A stretch of 64,000 nt of DNA, taken from VAZQ01 sp963785745 (lineage in GTDB: Bacteria; Pseudomonadota; Alphaproteobacteria; Rhizobiales; Xanthobacteraceae). This document shows, piece after piece, positions 1-7,726 of this stretch. The stretch's first letter is position 1. Every line of letters begins with the position of its first letter. Both the position numbers and the translations under genes were made by a program. The DNA lies in NCBI GenBank assembly GCA_963785745.1, contig CAWAWR010000026.1, positions 100,219 through 164,218 of the forward strand, in the 5' to 3' direction. The notes beneath the pieces are model-generated. The model was not told the DNA's origin. It was given only the letters and a program-made list of their open reading frames with translations, and did not search any database.

Positions 1-378
1 GACCTCGTCGCCGAGCGCCTCTTTGATCTTGGCGAGCGCCGCTTGCTGCGCCTGCTCGCCGCCCGACTGCTGCGACACCCGGATCAGAACGTCGCGCGGC
101 GTGCCGAACTGCTGCAACTGAACCTCGCCCAGGCCGAGGCCGCCCAGCGTGGTACGCATTTTTGCCAGGTCGGCGACCTCCGATTTCGACTGCACTTCAA
201 GCAGCGTGCCGCCGACGAAATCGATGCCGAAGTTCAAACCGTGCGAGAAGAACAGCACGATCGCGGCGATCGACGCGATCGCCGACAGCGGAAAGCTGAT
301 GCGCCGGAAGCGCATGAAATCGAACTTCGTGTCATCGGGAATGAGCCGCAGAAGCGGTAGAGAACGATGAAAGCGCAC
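1..378 (-). CDS. secF: Protein translocase subunit SecF (N-terminal part, cut by window edge)
   Basis: This is the first 126 codons of SecF, the integral membrane partner of SecD that uses the proton gradient to help pull exported proteins across the inner membrane. The N-terminal membrane segment (about residues 24-45) is followed by the family signature GIDFVGGTLLEV and the start of the periplasmic domain. I chose the GTG at 378 because AAGGCGA lies about six bases upstream and the reading then gives VRFHRSLPLLRLIPDDTKF, the usual alphaproteobacterial SecF N-terminus. An internal ATG at 315 would remove that conserved stretch. The gene follows secD by 12 bases and is the last visible gene of the yajC-secD'-secD-secF operon. 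The remainder lies outside the window. Confidence 0.93.
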   Translation of the reverse strand, partial: MRFHRSLPLLRLIPDDTKFDFMRFRRISFPLSAIASIAAIVLFFSHGLNFGIDFVGGTLLEVQSKSEVADLAKMRTTLGGLGLGEVQLQQFGTPRDVLIRVSQQSGGEQAQQAALAKIKEALGDEV

Positions 379-390
379 AGTGCTGTCGCC

Positions 391-1998
391 TTATGTGACC
401 GCAAGCCGCTGCGGACGTGACCACCGTACCCAATACGACACCATCAGGCGCGTCAGCGTGAAGGCGGTGAATACGGTGGTGATGATACCGATGCCGAAGG
501 TCACGGCGAATCCTCGCACCGGCCCGGTGCCGATGAAGAACAGCACCGCGGCGGCGATGAAGGTCGTGATGTTGGAGTCCATGATGGTCGCAAGCGCTCG
601 GGTAAATCCGGCGTCGATCGCGGAAATCGCGCTGCGTCCGGTTCGTATCTCTTCGCGGATGCGTTCATAGATCAGCACGTTGGAATCCACCGCGATGCCG
701 ATCGTCAGCACGATGCCGATGATGCCGGGCAGCGTCAGCGTCGCATTGAGCAGCGAGAGCACGCCGAAGATCATCGCGACGTTGAAGGCGACCGCAACTA
801 CGGCGAACACCCCGAAGATGCCGTACGCCGCCAGCATATAGATCGCGACCAGCAGGGCGCCGAAATAGGCCGCCGACGTGCCCTTCTCGATCGAATCCTG
901 ACCAAGGCCGGCGCCGACCACGCGCTGCTCGATCACCGTCAGCGGCGCCGGAAGCGCGCCGGCGCGCAGCAGGATGGCAAGCTTGTTAGCCAACTCCACG
1001 GTGAAGCTGCCCGAAATCTGGCTCTGGCCGCCGATGATGGGCTCGCGGATGACCGGCGCCGAAATCACCTCGTTGTCGAGGATGATGGCAAACAGGCGCC
1101 CCACGTTTTCCGTCGTGGCCTGTGCCCATCGGCGCGCACCCGAAGCATTGAAACGCATGCTGACGACCGGCTCCTGGGTGCGCTGGTCGAAAGCCGGCTG
1201 TGCGTCGACGAGGTCTTCGCCCGAGACGACGACGCGCTTCTCAATCAGATAAGCCGTCCTGCCTTCGGCCTGGGTGCCGTAAAGCACCTCCGACTCGGGA
1301 GGCGGACGCGTCGCCAGCGCCTGCTCCGCGGTCATGGTCTGGTCCACCATGCGGAAATCAAGCTTGGCGGTCTTGCCAAGAAGCTCGATCAAGTCCTTCG
1401 GGTCGCCCAGGCCGGGCACCTGAATGAGGATGCGATCGATGCCCTGGCGCTGAATCACCGGCTCGACAGTGCCAATCTCGTCGATCCGGCGGGTGACGAT
1501 CTGGATCGACTGGTCGACCGCCTGGCGGACGCGCTCGATGATCGCCGGATCGGTCCAGTTGAGACGCACCAGCCCGCCGCCGACATTGTTGATGTCGACC
1601 GTGCGCTGGCCGGTTGCGCTGAGCAGCCCGCCAAGCGGCTGCGACAGTTCACGAAGCTTGGTGAGGCCCTGCTGCAGGTCGCTCTCGCGGATGCGTACTT
1701 CGACGGCCTCGCCGCGTATGACCGGCGCCTGCGTAAGGCCGACTTTCGCCTCGCGCAGGACCTTGCGCACCTCATCGCGAAGCTGTTCGACCTTTTGCTT
1801 GCGGATGATGGCGGTATCCACCTCCAACAGCAGATGCGAGCCGCCCTGCAGATCGAGCCCGAGCACGACGTGACGCTGCGCCCATTTCGGCCATTCCTTG
1901 ACGGTGGCCGGCGATATCAGGTTCGGAATGGCGAACATGCAGACGACAAGCGTCGTGAACACGATCGCCAACGCCTTCCATCTGGAAATATACAGCAT
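391..1998 (-). CDS. secD: Protein translocase subunit SecD
   Basis: SecD forms the SecDF complex that assists late steps of Sec-dependent export. The 535-residue product has an N-terminal membrane helix (about 7-28), the D1 signature LGLDLQGGSHLLLEVD (about 46-61) and the periplasmic P1 region. Five C-terminal membrane helices with the conserved GIAVDSNVLIYERIREE stretch follow (about residues 430-450). Length is normal for alphaproteobacteria. It lies 13 bases after a truncated SecD-like gene and 12 bases before secF, all co-directional with yajC, so one transcript is likely. No frame defects are visible. Confidence 0.97.
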   Translation of the reverse strand: MLYISRWKALAIVFTTLVVCMFAIPNLISPATVKEWPKWAQRHVVLGLDLQGGSHLLLEVDTAIIRKQKVEQLRDEVRKVLREAKVGLTQAPVIRGEAVEVRIRESDLQQGLTKLRELSQPLGGLLSATGQRTVDINNVGGGLVRLNWTDPAIIERVRQAVDQSIQIVTRRIDEIGTVEPVIQRQGIDRILIQVPGLGDPKDLIELLGKTAKLDFRMVDQTMTAEQALATRPPPESEVLYGTQAEGRTAYLIEKRVVVSGEDLVDAQPAFDQRTQEPVVSMRFNASGARRWAQATTENVGRLFAIILDNEVISAPVIREPIIGGQSQISGSFTVELANKLAILLRAGALPAPLTVIEQRVVGAGLGQDSIEKGTSAAYFGALLVAIYMLAAYGIFGVFAVVAVAFNVAMIFGVLSLLNATLTLPGIIGIVLTIGIAVDSNVLIYERIREEIRTGRSAISAIDAGFTRALATIMDSNITTFIAAAVLFFIGTGPVRGFAVTFGIGIITTVFTAFTLTRLMVSYWVRWSRPQRLAVT

Positions 1999-2011
1999 GG
2001 TTCTGTTCCGA

Positions 2012-2749
2012 TCAGCTGACGTAAGCTATCGCAGGAGCGGTCTGGTTGCTTCCAAGCACGTACATCCAGGACCGACCATCAATCCCGGGTATCACAACCT
2101 CAATGCGGTCGCTGCCGCGAGGTTGGACTGAGGCCCCAGCAACGCCCATTTCCTGCACTCGCCTCGTGATGAATTCGATTATCGCGCGCCGCGACTGTTG
2201 AACTCGTTCGTGGATTGCGTTCTCGGTAACCGCAAGTCGAACGATGCCGCCGCTAACTACCTCGATGACAACGCTGGGCGGGAGGGGTGGCGCCGAGCCA
2301 CCGGCGGTCAGGCTGGTAACAGAGACCGTACCAGGAGCAATGCTGACGGGCGCGACCCGGACAACACCGACCTCACCATGCAGGGAAAGCACCAGCCATT
2401 CGTTCAGGGCCGCAAAACCACGCTGTAAATCGCTTTCGCGGATACGTACCTCGACGCTAAGGCCACGCACGACCGGAGCCTGCACAAGACCGATCTTGCC
2501 TTCGCGCAGGATCTTTCTCACGTCATCCCGAAGCCGCTCGGTCATCTGCTTGCGGACAAAGTCGGCGTTGACTTCCAACAATTGCCGCGTGCCGCCCTGA
2601 TACTCGATGCCGGGCACGACCCGGTGTTGCGCCCATTTGGGCAGCGCCTGGAATGTCTTCTCGGAAAGGAAATTCGGGATAGCCATCGCGCTCACGACAA
2701 GCACCGTGAACAGGATCGCAGCAGCCTTCCAGTGCGAGATGCGGAGCAT
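2012..2749 (-). CDS. Truncated SecD paralogue: one membrane helix plus P1-type periplasmic region, no channel domain
   Basis: The 245-residue product aligns by eye with the N-terminal ~230 residues of the adjacent SecD. It has a membrane helix (about 7-28), LPKWAQHRVVPGIEYQGG against WPKWAQRHVVLGLDLQGG, and VRIRESDLQRG against VRIRESDLQQG. The match continues through GGIVRL and ITRRVQEMGV. The protein stops near IPGIDGRSWMYVLGSN, where SecD continues into the rest of P1 and its five C-terminal helices. A stretch at about residues 115-150, rich in Val, Ser, Ala and Pro, is absent from SecD. The frame is open with no internal stops, and the copy has clearly diverged, so it looks maintained rather than freshly broken. 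I infer an exported, membrane-anchored P1-like protein whose function is unknown. It sits between yajC and secD in the same operon. Confidence 0.8.
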   Translation of the reverse strand: MLRISHWKAAAILFTVLVVSAMAIPNFLSEKTFQALPKWAQHRVVPGIEYQGGTRQLLEVNADFVRKQMTERLRDDVRKILREGKIGLVQAPVVRGLSVEVRIRESDLQRGFAALNEWLVLSLHGEVGVVRVAPVSIAPGTVSVTSLTAGGSAPPLPPSVVIEVVSGGIVRLAVTENAIHERVQQSRRAIIEFITRRVQEMGVAGASVQPRGSDRIEVVIPGIDGRSWMYVLGSNQTAPAIAYVS

Positions 2750-2783
2750 AAGTGCTGACGCCTCGGTTTCCCCTAAACGGCTG

Positions 2784-3119
2784 TTACTTCGCGTCGTCCT
2801 TCGCGGGCTCGGTCTTGGCCCGCACGCCCGAAACCATCTGGCGCATCTGCCGGATGCGCACCCCGTCGGCGATCTCGACCTCGATCTGCTCGTCGTCCAC
2901 CACCTTGGTCACCTTGCCGACGAGCCCACCTGAGGTAACCACGGTGTCCCCCCGGCGCAAGTTCTTGACCAGTTCCCCATGCTCCTTCACGCGCTTCTGC
3001 TGCGGGCGCAGAATCAGGAAATACATGATCACGAAAATCAGGACGAAGGGGAGCATCGTGACCAGCAGGCTGTCGCTGCCCAACGGGCTGCCCTGCGCAA
3101 ATGCCGGCGTCACAAACAT
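2784..3119 (-). CDS. yajC: Preprotein translocase subunit YajC
   Basis: YajC is a small single-pass membrane protein associated with SecDF. The 111-residue product has a short periplasmic N-terminus, one membrane helix (about 21-41, LLVTMLPFVLIFVIMYFLIL), the family signature RPQQKRVKEH directly after it, and the cytoplasmic domain with LRRGDTVVTSGGLVGKV. It is the first gene of the sec operon and is divergent from the DUF815 ATPase gene, with 207 bases between the two starts. The spacing to the SecD paralogue is 34 bases. Confidence 0.96.
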   Translation of the reverse strand: MFVTPAFAQGSPLGSDSLLVTMLPFVLIFVIMYFLILRPQQKRVKEHGELVKNLRRGDTVVTSGGLVGKVTKVVDDEQIEVEIADGVRIRQMRQMVSGVRAKTEPAKDDAK

Positions 3120-3326
3120 CGCTCATCCCCTTTTGGAAGTGCCCGGAATACGGCCCGCCACGCCTTCAAGGATTCGCGGATTTTACGGGCCGAAATCGGC
3201 GCGGACTATAGCGGCCACGGCCCCAATTGCAACGAGCCTTTGGCCGCCCCGCGGGGGACTTAAGGCCCCGTGCTTGCAGGGCATTCCCGGCCCCGCTAAG
3301 GGTGCCGGCACAACCAAGGCTGGGAC

Positions 3327-4238
3327 ATGGCAAAACGCGCTGGAAAAGCCCCTAAAAAATCCGGATGGAGCCGCCCGACCAGAACCGTTGCAGGTGACGC
3401 CGCCGAGCGGATCGCCGCCGCGCTCGAGCGGCTAGCCCCGCCGGTCCCGGCGTCGCTCGACTTTGCCGCCGCCGACGCCTTCGTGTGGCATCCGGAGGGA
3501 CGGCGCCTGACGCCGGTTGCGCATGTCAATCGCGTCGACATGGCGCTGCTCAAGGGCATCGACCGGGTGCGCGACCTGCTGCTCGAGAACACCGAGCGTT
3601 TCGCCAACGGACTGCCGGCCAACAACGCGCTGCTGTGGGGCGCGCGCGGCATGGGCAAGTCCTCGCTGGTGAAGGCCGTCCACGCGTCCGTCAATGGTTC
3701 GCGAAAGAACGGTGTGCTCAAGCTCGTCGAGATTCACCGTGAGGACGTCGAGAGCCTGCCGGTGCTGATGGAGCTGATGCGCGGAGCGCCCTATCGCTTC
3801 ATTCTGTTCTGCGACGACCTGTCATTCGAGGCGACCGACACGTCCTACAAATCGCTCAAGGCGGTGCTCGAAGGCGGCATCGAAGGCCGGCCGGACAATG
3901 TCGTGTTCTACGCGACCTCGAACCGCCGTCATCTGATGGCGCGCGAGATGATGGAGAACGAGCGGCAGACCGCGATCAATCCCGGCGAAGCGGTCGAGGA
4001 GAAGGTCTCGCTCTCAGACCGCTTCGGCCTTTGGCTTGGATTCCATCGCTGCAGCCAGGACGAATACCTCGCGATGGTCGACGGCTACGTCGCGCACTTC
4101 CGGATCCCGTTCAAAGGCGAGCCGCTCGAGCGCGAAGCGCTCGAATGGGCGACGACGCGCGGAGCGCGCTCCGGCCGCGTTGCCTGGCAATACGTGCAGG
4201 ATCTGGCGGGACGTCTCGGCGTGAAGCTGAGCGGGTAG
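3327..4238 (+). CDS. DUF815-family AAA-type ATPase
   Basis: The 303-residue protein belongs to the DUF815 family of predicted P-loop ATPases, whose function is not established. A Walker A motif GARGMGKSS is at about residues 108-116. A Walker B-like FILFCDDLSF follows at about 153-162, then a sensor-like VVFYATSNRRHL at about 190-201. The C-terminal part has LSDRFGLWLGFHRCSQDEYL, typical of this family. The start gives a basic N-terminus (MAKRAGKAPKKSGW). It is divergent from yajC, a pairing seen in related genomes. No signal peptide or membrane helix is evident, so it should be cytoplasmic. Confidence 0.88.
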   Translation: MAKRAGKAPKKSGWSRPTRTVAGDAAERIAAALERLAPPVPASLDFAAADAFVWHPEGRRLTPVAHVNRVDMALLKGIDRVRDLLLENTERFANGLPANNALLWGARGMGKSSLVKAVHASVNGSRKNGVLKLVEIHREDVESLPVLMELMRGAPYRFILFCDDLSFEATDTSYKSLKAVLEGGIEGRPDNVVFYATSNRRHLMAREMMENERQTAINPGEAVEEKVSLSDRFGLWLGFHRCSQDEYLAMVDGYVAHFRIPFKGEPLEREALEWATTRGARSGRVAWQYVQDLAGRLGVKLSG

Positions 4239-4260
4239 CGCGACGCCGTCAAACACAGAC

Positions 4261-4344
4261 GTCATGCCCGCGCTTGTCGCGGGCATCCACGTCTTCCAGC
4301 ACCCACCCTAAGACGTGGATGCCCGGCACAAGGCCGGGCATGAC
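4261..4344. repeat. Large imperfect inverted repeat of the intergenic palindromic type
   Basis: The left arm (4261-4295) reads GTCATGCCCGCGC then TTGTCGCGGGCATCCACGTC. The right arm (4310-4344) is its near complement, beginning AAGACGTGGATGCCCGG and ending GGCCGGGCATGAC. Each arm contains its own smaller palindrome (GCCCGCG/CGCGGGC and GCCCGG/CCGGGC). It lies between the convergent DUF815 and M23 genes. Elements of this kind, with GTCATGCCCG at the outer ends, are common between genes in Bradyrhizobium-type genomes and can fold as transcription stops on both strands. I see only this one full copy in the window. Confidence 0.8.
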
Positions 4345-4376
4345 GACGTTGAGAGCAATGTGAATTTCAGACAGCG

Positions 4377-5546
4377 TCAGCCGCCTGACAAGTGCGGCAT
4401 CGGATCGATCGGCGCCGGCCCCTTGCGGATCTCGAAGTGGAGCTGCGGCGCGTCGACATTGCCGGTCTGGCCCGAGCGGGCGATCGTCTGACCACGCTTG
4501 ATCGGATCGCCACGCTTGACCAGCAATTCCTTCGCATGCGCATAGGCGGTCACGAAGCCGTCGGCGTGGCGCACCAGCACCAGGTTGCCGTAGCCCTTGA
4601 GCTCGTTGCCGGCATAGGCGACGACGCCGTCTTCCGCCGCCTTGATCGGCGTGCCTTCCGGCAGCGCGATATTGATGCCGTCGTTGGTCTGGCCGTTGGT
4701 CTTCGGACCGAAGCCCGCGATGATGCGTCCCTTCGCCGGCCAGCGGAACGACAGGCTCCCATTGCCCGCCCGCACCGGATTGCTGGTGGCGGGCGCGTCG
4801 GCGGCCGGGCTTGCAATGGCTGCAGTTTCGGCCGGCGGATGGCTGGCGGGAACCGGCGCCGCCTTGGATTGCGCCTTGGGTTGAGCCTGGGCAACGGTCT
4901 TTGGTTCAGCTTTCGCCTTCGACGGCGCGCTAAGCGCCTTCGAGACCTGCGGCGCCTCGGTCTTGGTCGCGCGCGCGGTGCGGCTCGCGGGGATATTGAG
5001 ACGGTCGCCGAGCTTCACCTTGGTGTGCGGCGGGATGTTGTTGAGCTTTGCCAGATCGGTCAGCGACATGTTGTGCTGGCGCGCGATCCGCGTGAGCGTC
5101 TCGCCGGGCGCGACGATGTGCACGCCGTTTTGTGCGGACGCGGCCTTGGAAGCGGCCTTTTGAACGGGCGGCGGCAGGCTGTGAGGCGACTGGGCTTGCC
5201 GCGACGGCACCGTTCCCGTCGCCACCGGATCGCCCGCTTGGCTGTGTTGGTACGACTGACTGGGATGGTACGACGCCATCCCCTGTCCTCCACCCGACAC
5301 GCCGACGGCCGGCATCGTCGCAGGCTGGCTGCCTGTCGGCGGCGGCAATGCGGACGTCTGCACGCTGCCCGCGGGTGCGCGCTGCTGCTGTTGAACCGAA
5401 GCGGTGGTGTCGTTCCGCGATGCGTAGGGATTGCTGTCGAACCGCATGACCTCGGAACTGCATGCGGCGGCGCCACTGGCGATCACAGCCACGGCAATAA
5501 CCCGCGGCAACGGCCACGAGCGCACCAACCCGACAACGGAAGACAT
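4377..5546 (-). CDS. LysM / M23 peptidase-domain lipoprotein (NlpD-like murein hydrolase activator)
   Basis: The product is predicted to be an outer-membrane lipoprotein that acts on, or activates enzymes acting on, peptidoglycan. From the ATG at 5546 the protein is 389 residues: a signal peptide ending in a lipobox-like SGAAAC (about 24-29), a low-complexity Pro/Gln/Ser linker, a LysM domain (HIVAPGETLTRIARQHN, then LAKLNN), an Ala/Lys/Pro linker, and a C-terminal M23 domain (GTPIKAAEDGVVAYAGN; LHFEIRKG). In place of the full zinc set HxxxD/HxH I see only the final H in the QLHFEIRKG region. This fits the degenerate NlpD/EnvC type. An upstream in-frame ATG at 5570 lacks a ribosome site, while 5546 has GGGGA five bases ahead. 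It is the last gene of the surE-pcm-nlpD series. Confidence 0.88.
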   Translation of the reverse strand: MSSVVGLVRSWPLPRVIAVAVIASGAAACSSEVMRFDSNPYASRNDTTASVQQQQRAPAGSVQTSALPPPTGSQPATMPAVGVSGGGQGMASYHPSQSYQHSQAGDPVATGTVPSRQAQSPHSLPPPVQKAASKAASAQNGVHIVAPGETLTRIARQHNMSLTDLAKLNNIPPHTKVKLGDRLNIPASRTARATKTEAPQVSKALSAPSKAKAEPKTVAQAQPKAQSKAAPVPASHPPAETAAIASPAADAPATSNPVRAGNGSLSFRWPAKGRIIAGFGPKTNGQTNDGINIALPEGTPIKAAEDGVVAYAGNELKGYGNLVLVRHADGFVTAYAHAKELLVKRGDPIKRGQTIARSGQTGNVDAPQLHFEIRKGPAPIDPMPHLSGG

Positions 5547-5718
5547 GGCGTCCCCACTCGTACGCAACATCACAAGTGGGCGAGTTAACACCTGGGGAGT
5601 AAATAAGAGTTTAAGTAAAATACGGCTGCTCAACCTTAACCAAGTACTCTGAGGCACTTAGGAGCATGATCCCGAAAAGTGGGCATGCCCGAGCAAGCAG
5701 CCTCCCCGGCTACCGGCG

Positions 5719-6378
5719 TTAAAGCTCGCGGGCCTGTCCCGGAAGCAACGGCACGAAGCGCACGCCGAGCAGCTCCTCCTGCTGCAATTCTCCGGCGGAT
5801 TTGCTCACCTTCACGAGGCGCTGCGCCCCGCCATGCGGTCCGAGCGGCAGCAACATCACGCCATCGTCCGCAAGCTGCTCCACAAGCGCTTCCGGTATCG
5901 TCTCGGCCGCCGCCGTCACGATGATGCAGTCGAACGGCGCCCGGTCGGACGCGCCGGCGAGCCCATCGCCGGTCCGGATTTCAACGTTCTGGTAACCAAG
6001 CGTCTCCATGCGCGCGCGGGCCGCCTCCGCCAGCGTGCGGTAGCGTTCGATGCTGACCACCTCATGCGCGAGACGGGACAAGATGGCTGCCTGGTAGCCT
6101 GATCCGGTGCCGATCTCGAGCACCTTGTGCTGTGGGCGCACGCCGAGCTGTTCGGTCATGTAGGCCACGACATAGGGCTGGCTGATGGTCTGGCCGCAGG
6201 CGATCGGCAGCGCCTGATCGGCGTAGGCCGCGCCTTGGTATTCGTGCCCCACGAAATGCTCGCGCGGCACTTCATCGAGCGCGCGCAGCACGTTGGCATC
6301 GCCGATGCCACGGCGGCGCATGGCCAGCAGGAACTGCATGCGCCCGACGCTGTCGTCGCCTACGGGCTGCTTCACCAC
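5719..6378 (-). CDS. pcm: Protein-L-isoaspartate O-methyltransferase
   Basis: The enzyme repairs isoaspartyl residues in damaged proteins using S-adenosylmethionine. The 219-residue product has the family N-terminal region (VPREHFVG), the conserved QTISQPYVVAYMTE substrate segment, and the SAM-binding motif VLEIGTGSGYQAAIL at about residues 80-94. A further conserved stretch DCIIVTAAAETIPEALVEQL follows at about 149-168. Length is normal. It follows surE on the same strand with a short response-regulator gene inserted on the opposite strand between them. A second, more divergent PCMT-type gene lies at 46986-47648. Confidence 0.95.
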   Translation of the reverse strand: MVKQPVGDDSVGRMQFLLAMRRRGIGDANVLRALDEVPREHFVGHEYQGAAYADQALPIACGQTISQPYVVAYMTEQLGVRPQHKVLEIGTGSGYQAAILSRLAHEVVSIERYRTLAEAARARMETLGYQNVEIRTGDGLAGASDRAPFDCIIVTAAAETIPEALVEQLADDGVMLLPLGPHGGAQRLVKVSKSAGELQQEELLGVRFVPLLPGQAREL

Positions 6379-6574
6379 ATTGCCCTCGCATCATCCGGGA
6401 ATGGATTCGTCATCATAACGCGTCGAACTGCCAAAGCTGTAGCGCCTTTGGCGGGCCGGAACCAATGCGGACGGCATGCATTGACCCGATTACGGGGGAT
6501 TGCCATCCCGCATAGGCCAAGCCAAAAGACCCGTCATCAGGTGAGTTCGTGCAAGTTGGGATTGGGGACGGCGG

Positions 6575-6943
6575 ATGAGTGAGAACGGGGCCAAGCGAGT
6601 CCTGATCGTCGAGGATGACGTCATGATCCGCATGCTGATCGAGGACATGCTCCTCGATCTCGGCTTTGCCGTGGCGGGGCAAGCGGCCAAGGTCAAGGAG
6701 GCGCTGGCGGCGGTCAACTCGACCGCCATCGACGTGGCCATCCTCGACGTCAACCTCAGCGGCGAGACCACCGGGCCGGTAGCCGAGGCGCTGGCCGCAC
6801 GCGGAACGCCCTTCGTCTTCGCCACCGGCTACGGCGAGCACGGGCTGCCCGCGCAATTCCGCAACCGTCCGCTTTTGAAGAAGCCGTTCCAGATCGACGG
6901 CCTCAAGCGCATGCTCGACGCCGCGCTCGCGCTCAAGGCCTAA
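6575..6943 (+). CDS. Single-domain response regulator (CheY-like receiver)
   Basis: The 122-residue protein is a lone receiver domain. It has the acidic pocket VEDD (residues 12-15), the probable phospho-acceptor Asp58 in AILDVNLSGE, the Thr of FATGYGEHG and the Lys of LLKKPFQ. There is no output domain, so it probably acts by protein contact or as a phosphate sink. No histidine kinase lies nearby. It points against its neighbours: its stop overlaps the convergent surE stop by 4 bases, and it is divergent from pcm. Confidence 0.93.
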   Translation: MSENGAKRVLIVEDDVMIRMLIEDMLLDLGFAVAGQAAKVKEALAAVNSTAIDVAILDVNLSGETTGPVAEALAARGTPFVFATGYGEHGLPAQFRNRPLLKKPFQIDGLKRMLDAALALKA

Positions 6944-7716
6944 TCATCTTTCTCGGCAAACAGCGCCGCGAGCTTGGTCATGAACGGCTCGTCGGTCATA
7001 TCAATCCGCAGCGGCGTGATCGTGATCTTGTTGTCGGATATTCCCGCAACGTCGGTGCCGTCGTCGCCGCGATGCGAGCGGTTCGGCACATACGCGATCC
7101 AGTAATAGGCATGGCCGCGGCCGTCGCTACGCTGATCGATGCGGAGCCGCTCCTGGTGGTGGCGTCCAAGCGCCGTCACCACCATGCCCTTCACCTCGTT
7201 GGGCCGGCAGTTCGGGAAATTGACGTTGACCAGGACGCCGCGCGGCATCTTGGAGTTGAGCAGCTTGCGGACGATGTCAGGCCCGTAACGGGTCGCGGTC
7301 TCCCAATAAGGCGGCTGGTCGGAACGCGAATTGTAGGATTGCGAGAGCGCGATCGAGGGAATGCCGAGGATCGTGCCTTCGACCGCGCCGGCGACGGTGC
7401 CGGAATAGATCACGTCCTCGCCGGTGTTCCGCCCACGGTTGACGCCGGACAGGACGACATTGGGGCGGCGCTCCTTCAGCAGATGCATCGAGCCCATGAT
7501 CACGCAATCGGTGGGCGTGCCCTTGACCGCGTAGCGCCGCTCGCCAACCGCGCGCAGCCGCAGCGGATCGTTGAGCGAGAGCGAGTGCGAGACGCCGGAC
7601 TGGTCGAATTCCGGCGCCACCACCCAGACGTCGTCGGACAACGCCTTGCCGATCTCGGCGCAGACGTCGAGCCCGTCGGAATGGATGCCATCGTCGTTGG
7701 TGATGAGAATACGCAT
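6940..7716 (-). CDS. surE: 5'/3'-nucleotidase SurE
   Basis: SurE is a metal-dependent nucleotidase linked to stationary-phase survival. The 258-residue product begins MRILITNDDGIHSDGL, with the two Asp of TNDDG as metal ligands. It also has the Ser/Asn metal-site segment DQSGVSHSLSL and the VLSGVNRGRNTGEDVIYSGTVAGA core cut here as SGVNRGRN and YSGTVAGA. It starts 10 bases after the serS stop with AAGTGAAG as ribosome site. The serS-surE-pcm order is a conserved alphaproteobacterial arrangement. Confidence 0.97.
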   Translation of the reverse strand: MRILITNDDGIHSDGLDVCAEIGKALSDDVWVVAPEFDQSGVSHSLSLNDPLRLRAVGERRYAVKGTPTDCVIMGSMHLLKERRPNVVLSGVNRGRNTGEDVIYSGTVAGAVEGTILGIPSIALSQSYNSRSDQPPYWETATRYGPDIVRKLLNSKMPRGVLVNVNFPNCRPNEVKGMVVTALGRHHQERLRIDQRSDGRGHAYYWIAYVPNRSHRGDDGTDVAGISDNKITITPLRIDMTDEPFMTKLAALFAEKDD

Positions 7717-7726
7717 CAGACTTCAC

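Noticed and set aside
43..360. Plus-strand open frames antisense to secF
   Set aside because: They are shadows of the minus-strand SecF reading, which has family motifs and a ribosome site.
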